The notes beneath the pieces are model-generated. The model made no database searches and had not been told where the DNA came from. It was given only the letters and a program-made list of their open reading frames with translations. From the NCBI GenBank assembly GCA_018970625.1, contig JAGWVZ010000148.1, positions 1-8,005 on the forward strand: a stretch of 8,005 bases of DNA. Direction: 5' to 3'. The translations under genes were made by a program, and so were the position numbers. Below are positions 5,568-8,005 of the stretch, piece by piece. Positions within the stretch are counted from its first letter, which is position 1; the number at the start of each line of letters is the position of its first letter. This DNA comes from Myxococcales bacterium. GTDB taxonomy: Bacteria > Myxococcota > Bradymonadia > REDH01.

Positions 5568-7010
5568 ATGCGAGACCTCCCCACTCTCTCCAGTCTGGGC
5601 CACTTTCTAGCTGGGCAATGGCACGCCTCGGACGGCGATCTGGCCAGTACGTGCCCCTTTGACACCAGACACACCCTCGGATGGTTCCCAGCCGACTGTG
5701 AACGTGTCGATGACGCTGTGCACGCCGCGAACAGCTACAGCCAAAAATGGCGAACATTACCGCTCGCCGATCGGATTCAGGTCCTGTTGCGGTTTGCGCA
5801 GGCGCTCGTGAAGGCACGCGAATCACTCGCCGCCCTTATCTGCGCGGAGGTCGGTAAACCGTGGCTGGAGGCTCTGGCCGAGGCCGACCTGCTGGCGTCA
5901 AAGATCCGACTCACCTGCGAGATCGCACCGAAGGAGCTCGGCCCCGTCGTTCCGGATCGCGTGGACGGATTCTGGGATTATCGGCCGCACGGCGTCGTCG
6001 CCGTACTAGGCCCGTTCAACTTCCCCATGCACCTCTCCAACGGCCACATCGTGCCGGCCCTGGTGGCCGGTAATGCGGTCATCCTGAAGCCGTCCGAGGT
6101 CGCACCGGCCTGTGGGCAGGCGTATGTGCAGCTGTGGGAGTCCGTTGCCGGGGAGTGGGCTGGCGCGCTGTCGTTGTTGCAGGGCGGCGGTGTAACGGGC
6201 GCCGCGCTCGCTGCGCACGATGGCGTGCAAGCGGTCTGTTTTACGGGCTCGTGGTCGGTCGGCGTTCGCATTCGACAGGCGACCGTGGCGCAGACGGGCA
6301 AGCTGCTGGCGCTCGAAATGGGTGGCAAGAACGCAGCGCTCGTGTTCGACGACGCCGATCTGGATCACGCAGCCGACCAGATCACCGCAGCGGCGCTTCA
6401 GTCGACCGGACAGCGATGCACCGCCACCAGCCGCGTCCTGGTACAGCGAAGCGCCGCCGATGCGCTGACCGACAAGCTGCTGGAACGCTTTCAACAATGG
6501 CGTCCCGGTGACCCCTTCGACGACGACGGCCGGCGCCTGGGGCCTCTCGCAACGGCCTCGGCACAGGCGCGTTTTCTGGCTGTCCAACACCGGCAGAACG
6601 GCCTCGAGACCTTGCTGCCGTCAACACCAGTCGTCGCGAAGACACCCGGGCACTGGGTGCTGCCCGCCGTGCACCGCGTGCTGGACGTCGCCGCGAGCGC
6701 GCCACGCTGGCGTGAGGAACTGTTTGGGCCCGAGGTGCTCATCGAAGTCGTCGACTCCGATGAAGAGGCGGTCGCGCGCGCAAACGCGACCGAGTACGGT
6801 CTTGCAGCGTCTGTGCACACCGGCACCCACAGCCGCTTCGAGATCGCTCGACACAACCTGCGGGCCGGCATCATCAACTGGAACCGTGGTACCGCCGGCG
6901 CAAGTTCGGCCATGCCGTTCGGCGGGGTGGGCCACTCTGGAAACCACCGCCCTGCCGGGGTGTTCAGCCTTCGCTATTGCGTATGGCCGGTGGCGACACT
7001 GCTTCGTTAG
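5568..7010 (+). CDS. astD: N-succinylglutamate 5-semialdehyde dehydrogenase
   Basis: AstD oxidises N-succinylglutamate semialdehyde to N-succinylglutamate with NAD+, the fourth AST step, in the cytoplasm. At 480 residues it is a full-length aldehyde dehydrogenase. Visible: the cofactor-site LGPFNFP with N151, LKPSE with K174, FTGS (225-228), catalytic general base E250 in ALEMGGKN, and nucleophile C284 in GQRCTATSR at the usual 34-residue spacing. EELFGPEV and PFGGVGHSG follow. The AstD-specific signatures are the longer HLSNGHIVPAL after the cofactor loop and NRGTAGASSAMPFGG with GNHRP near the end, which separate it from general aldehyde dehydrogenases. An AGGA 4 nt before the ATG overlaps the astA stop, suggesting coupled translation. 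The gene ends 45 nt from the convergent carD stop. No astB, astC or astE follows. Confidence 0.95.
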   Translation: MRDLPTLSSLGHFLAGQWHASDGDLASTCPFDTRHTLGWFPADCERVDDAVHAANSYSQKWRTLPLADRIQVLLRFAQALVKARESLAALICAEVGKPWLEALAEADLLASKIRLTCEIAPKELGPVVPDRVDGFWDYRPHGVVAVLGPFNFPMHLSNGHIVPALVAGNAVILKPSEVAPACGQAYVQLWESVAGEWAGALSLLQGGGVTGAALAAHDGVQAVCFTGSWSVGVRIRQATVAQTGKLLALEMGGKNAALVFDDADLDHAADQITAAALQSTGQRCTATSRVLVQRSAADALTDKLLERFQQWRPGDPFDDDGRRLGPLATASAQARFLAVQHRQNGLETLLPSTPVVAKTPGHWVLPAVHRVLDVAASAPRWREELFGPEVLIEVVDSDEEAVARANATEYGLAASVHTGTHSRFEIARHNLRAGIINWNRGTAGASSAMPFGGVGHSGNHRPAGVFSLRYCVWPVATLLR

Positions 7011-7055
7011 ACGGGCAAAGCGCCGAGCGGCCCCTTGATCGTCAACGTGGCACCC

Positions 7056-7541
7056 TCAGGAGACGAACAGGTCTTCGAGCTCGCGCTCAACTTCCTCTTC
7101 CGTGCTGCCCATCGCGACGCTGAGCTCCTGGACCAGCAGCCTGCGGGCCGTGTCGAGCATCTTGCGTTCGCCAAAGCTCAGATTCTTTTCGATCTTGATC
7201 AGGTTGAGATCGCGCAGCACCTCGGCGATCTCGAAGATGGAGCCCGTCTTGATTTTCTCGACGTATGCGCGGTAGCGACGGTTCCACGTGCCATGGTCAA
7301 AGGAGACATTTCGCTCACGGAGGATGTCGAGCACCTCGTCAACTTCGTCTTCCGTAATCACGCGGCGGATATCGACCGACGCGACCTTGTCTTCGGGCAC
7401 CATGATCTTCTTGTCCGAGTCGAGCACCCGGAGCACGAAGAAGCGCATTGGCGCGTTCATGATGACCTTCTCCTCCAGCCCCTCCACGCGGGCGACTCCC
7501 TGCGCCGGATAAACGACCATGTCGCCGACTTTGAGATCCAT
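7056..7541 (-). CDS. carD: CdnL/CarD-family RNA polymerase-binding transcription regulator
   Basis: CdnL/CarD binds the RNA polymerase beta subunit and stabilises the open complex at housekeeping promoters. It is essential in Myxococcus and mycobacteria. The 161 residues match standalone CdnL size (about 160). The N-terminal Tudor-like polymerase-binding domain opens with LKVGDMVVYPAQGVARVEG (3-21). The C-terminal helical DNA-binding domain holds GTWNRRYR (84-91), with the conserved wedge tryptophan W86, and GSIFEIAEVLRDL (100-112) and LSFGERKMLDTA (121-132). The ATG at 7541 is chosen because family members begin right at this motif; the 50 extra in-frame codons upstream (to 7691) look unrelated. 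A GAGG lies 10 nt before it. The HMGA-like domain of the larger Myxococcus CarD is absent, so this is the CdnL type. The gene is convergent with astD. Confidence 0.95.
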   Translation of the reverse strand: MDLKVGDMVVYPAQGVARVEGLEEKVIMNAPMRFFVLRVLDSDKKIMVPEDKVASVDIRRVITEDEVDEVLDILRERNVSFDHGTWNRRYRAYVEKIKTGSIFEIAEVLRDLNLIKIEKNLSFGERKMLDTARRLLVQELSVAMGSTEEEVERELEDLFVS

Positions 7542-7820
7542 GAAGTGTCGACCTCGCTTCGTGCGGTTCACGAGTGAGTGTGGGAAGACCTGCCCATCAG
7601 GCGGGCGGTCCTCAGAGAACAGAAGAGAAACAACCGGACCGAGCGTATGCCGTATTCCCGCGAAGCGCATGAAGTGCGGCACAATCGCCAAAGTGGGACC
7701 CGCTCAGACAAAACTGACGCAGGACCCCGGGCCATGCGGCGCACCATAACACAGCACGCAGGAAACGCACACTCCGAAGTGCAACCGGGCATGATGTTCA
7801 TGCCCGGCGCAGCGACTCCA
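7542..7820 (-). other. Intergenic region upstream of carD
   Basis: These 279 bp separate carD from the next minus-strand gene. They hold the strong hairpin at 7785-7807. The remainder (7542-7784), the presumed carD promoter and leader, shows no -35/-10 pair I would defend and no coding frame that resembles a protein. Confidence 0.5.
7785..7807 (-). terminator. Perfect 10-bp stem, 3-nt loop hairpin (probable terminator of the right-edge gene)
   Basis: CCGGGCATGA and TCATGCCCGG pair perfectly around a 3-nt loop, beginning 13 nt after the stop of the minus-strand gene at the right edge. Only two T residues follow on the minus strand, so it is a strong hairpin with a weak U-tract. It may act as a terminator or a 3'-end stabiliser, and may insulate carD. 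Confidence 0.6.
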
Positions 7821-8005
7821 TCACGCCCGGGCAGCCGCCTTGCGCAGCGAGTCATGCAGATCCAGCAGGCGGCTGCTGGTGAAGCGCGACAGCTTGGCTG
7901 CGTAGGCCGGGTTACCCTTGAAAGGGAACTTGAACTTGACGATGGCTGCCACGAGGCCGTCCTTGGAACCGAAGTCCTTCCGAACGCGCTCTTCGGATGC
8001 CAGCA
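7821..8005 (-). CDS. C-terminal 60 residues of an unrecognised protein (N-terminus off the right edge)
   Basis: An open minus-strand frame enters from the right edge and ends with TGA at 7821-7823. The visible part is basic and Lys-richer than its neighbours: ERVRKDFGSKDGLVAAIVKF early on, then FPFKGNPAYAAKLSRFTSSR, then LLDLHDSLRKAAARA at the end. It looks helical, with no membrane segment or catalytic motif. The codon pattern and the hairpin just after the stop support it as a real gene. I do not recognise the family. It reads in the same direction as carD, 279 nt upstream of it. Confidence 0.65.
   Translation of the reverse strand, partial: LASEERVRKDFGSKDGLVAAIVKFKFPFKGNPAYAAKLSRFTSSRLLDLHDSLRKAAARA

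Noticed and set aside
4026..5603. Minus-strand frame of 525 codons
   Set aside because: It is antisense to gtrA and astA, both clearly identified. Long antisense frames are common at high GC.
7035..7577. Plus-strand frame of 180 codons
   Set aside because: It is antisense to carD, whose reading frame carries the conserved CdnL motifs including W86.
7542..7691. 50-codon upstream extension of carD
   Set aside because: CdnL proteins begin directly at the LKVGDxVVYP motif; the extension has no family similarity I can see.
1..8005. tRNA, rRNA, CRISPR array, insertion sequence or phage genes
   Set aside because: No cloverleaf, spaced direct repeats, transposase motif or terminal inverted repeats were seen on either strand.

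Overview
The window is GC-rich bacterial chromosome with seven recognisable genes, two of them cut by the window edges. It holds no RNA genes, mobile elements or CRISPR arrays. The gene set suggests a deltaproteobacterial-type lineage (Myxococcota or Bradymonadales-like). The clues are a CdnL/CarD RNA polymerase regulator of the myxobacterial size class, a PATAN (DUF4388) domain protein with a receiver-like N-terminus, and a succinyltransferase-type arginine degradation pair. This placement is inferred from gene content and base composition, not from a phylogeny.

Layout. The left part (1-3597) is on the minus strand. A large multidomain membrane protein (945 aa: pseudo-receiver, PATAN, about 200 residues of coiled coil, one membrane helix, Pro/Ala-rich linker, three TPRs) is followed 27-36 nt later by tsaD, the tRNA t6A modification gene, whose 3' end lies outside the window. 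A 347-bp divergent intergenic region (3598-3944) carries a good -35/-10 pair in each direction and several short inverted repeats. The plus strand (3945-7010) then carries a GtrA-family membrane protein, a 66-bp gap with a perfect 7-3-7 palindrome, and the tightly linked pair astA-astD (6 nt apart). Convergent to astD, on the minus strand, is the CdnL/CarD gene. At the right edge is the C-terminal end of an unrecognised small protein on the minus strand, followed by a strong hairpin.

How they fit together. AstA and AstD are steps 1 and 4 of the five-step arginine succinyltransferase (AST) pathway that releases nitrogen from arginine. AstB, AstC and AstE are not next to them here. CdnL stabilises open complexes at vegetative promoters. 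Both promoters read in the divergent region pair a perfect TTGACA with a poor -10, the kind of promoter that could depend on such a factor. The 945-aa protein is the least ordinary item. It looks like a cytoplasmic signalling or scaffold module joined through one membrane helix to a probable periplasmic TPR domain, and it may be co-transcribed with tsaD.
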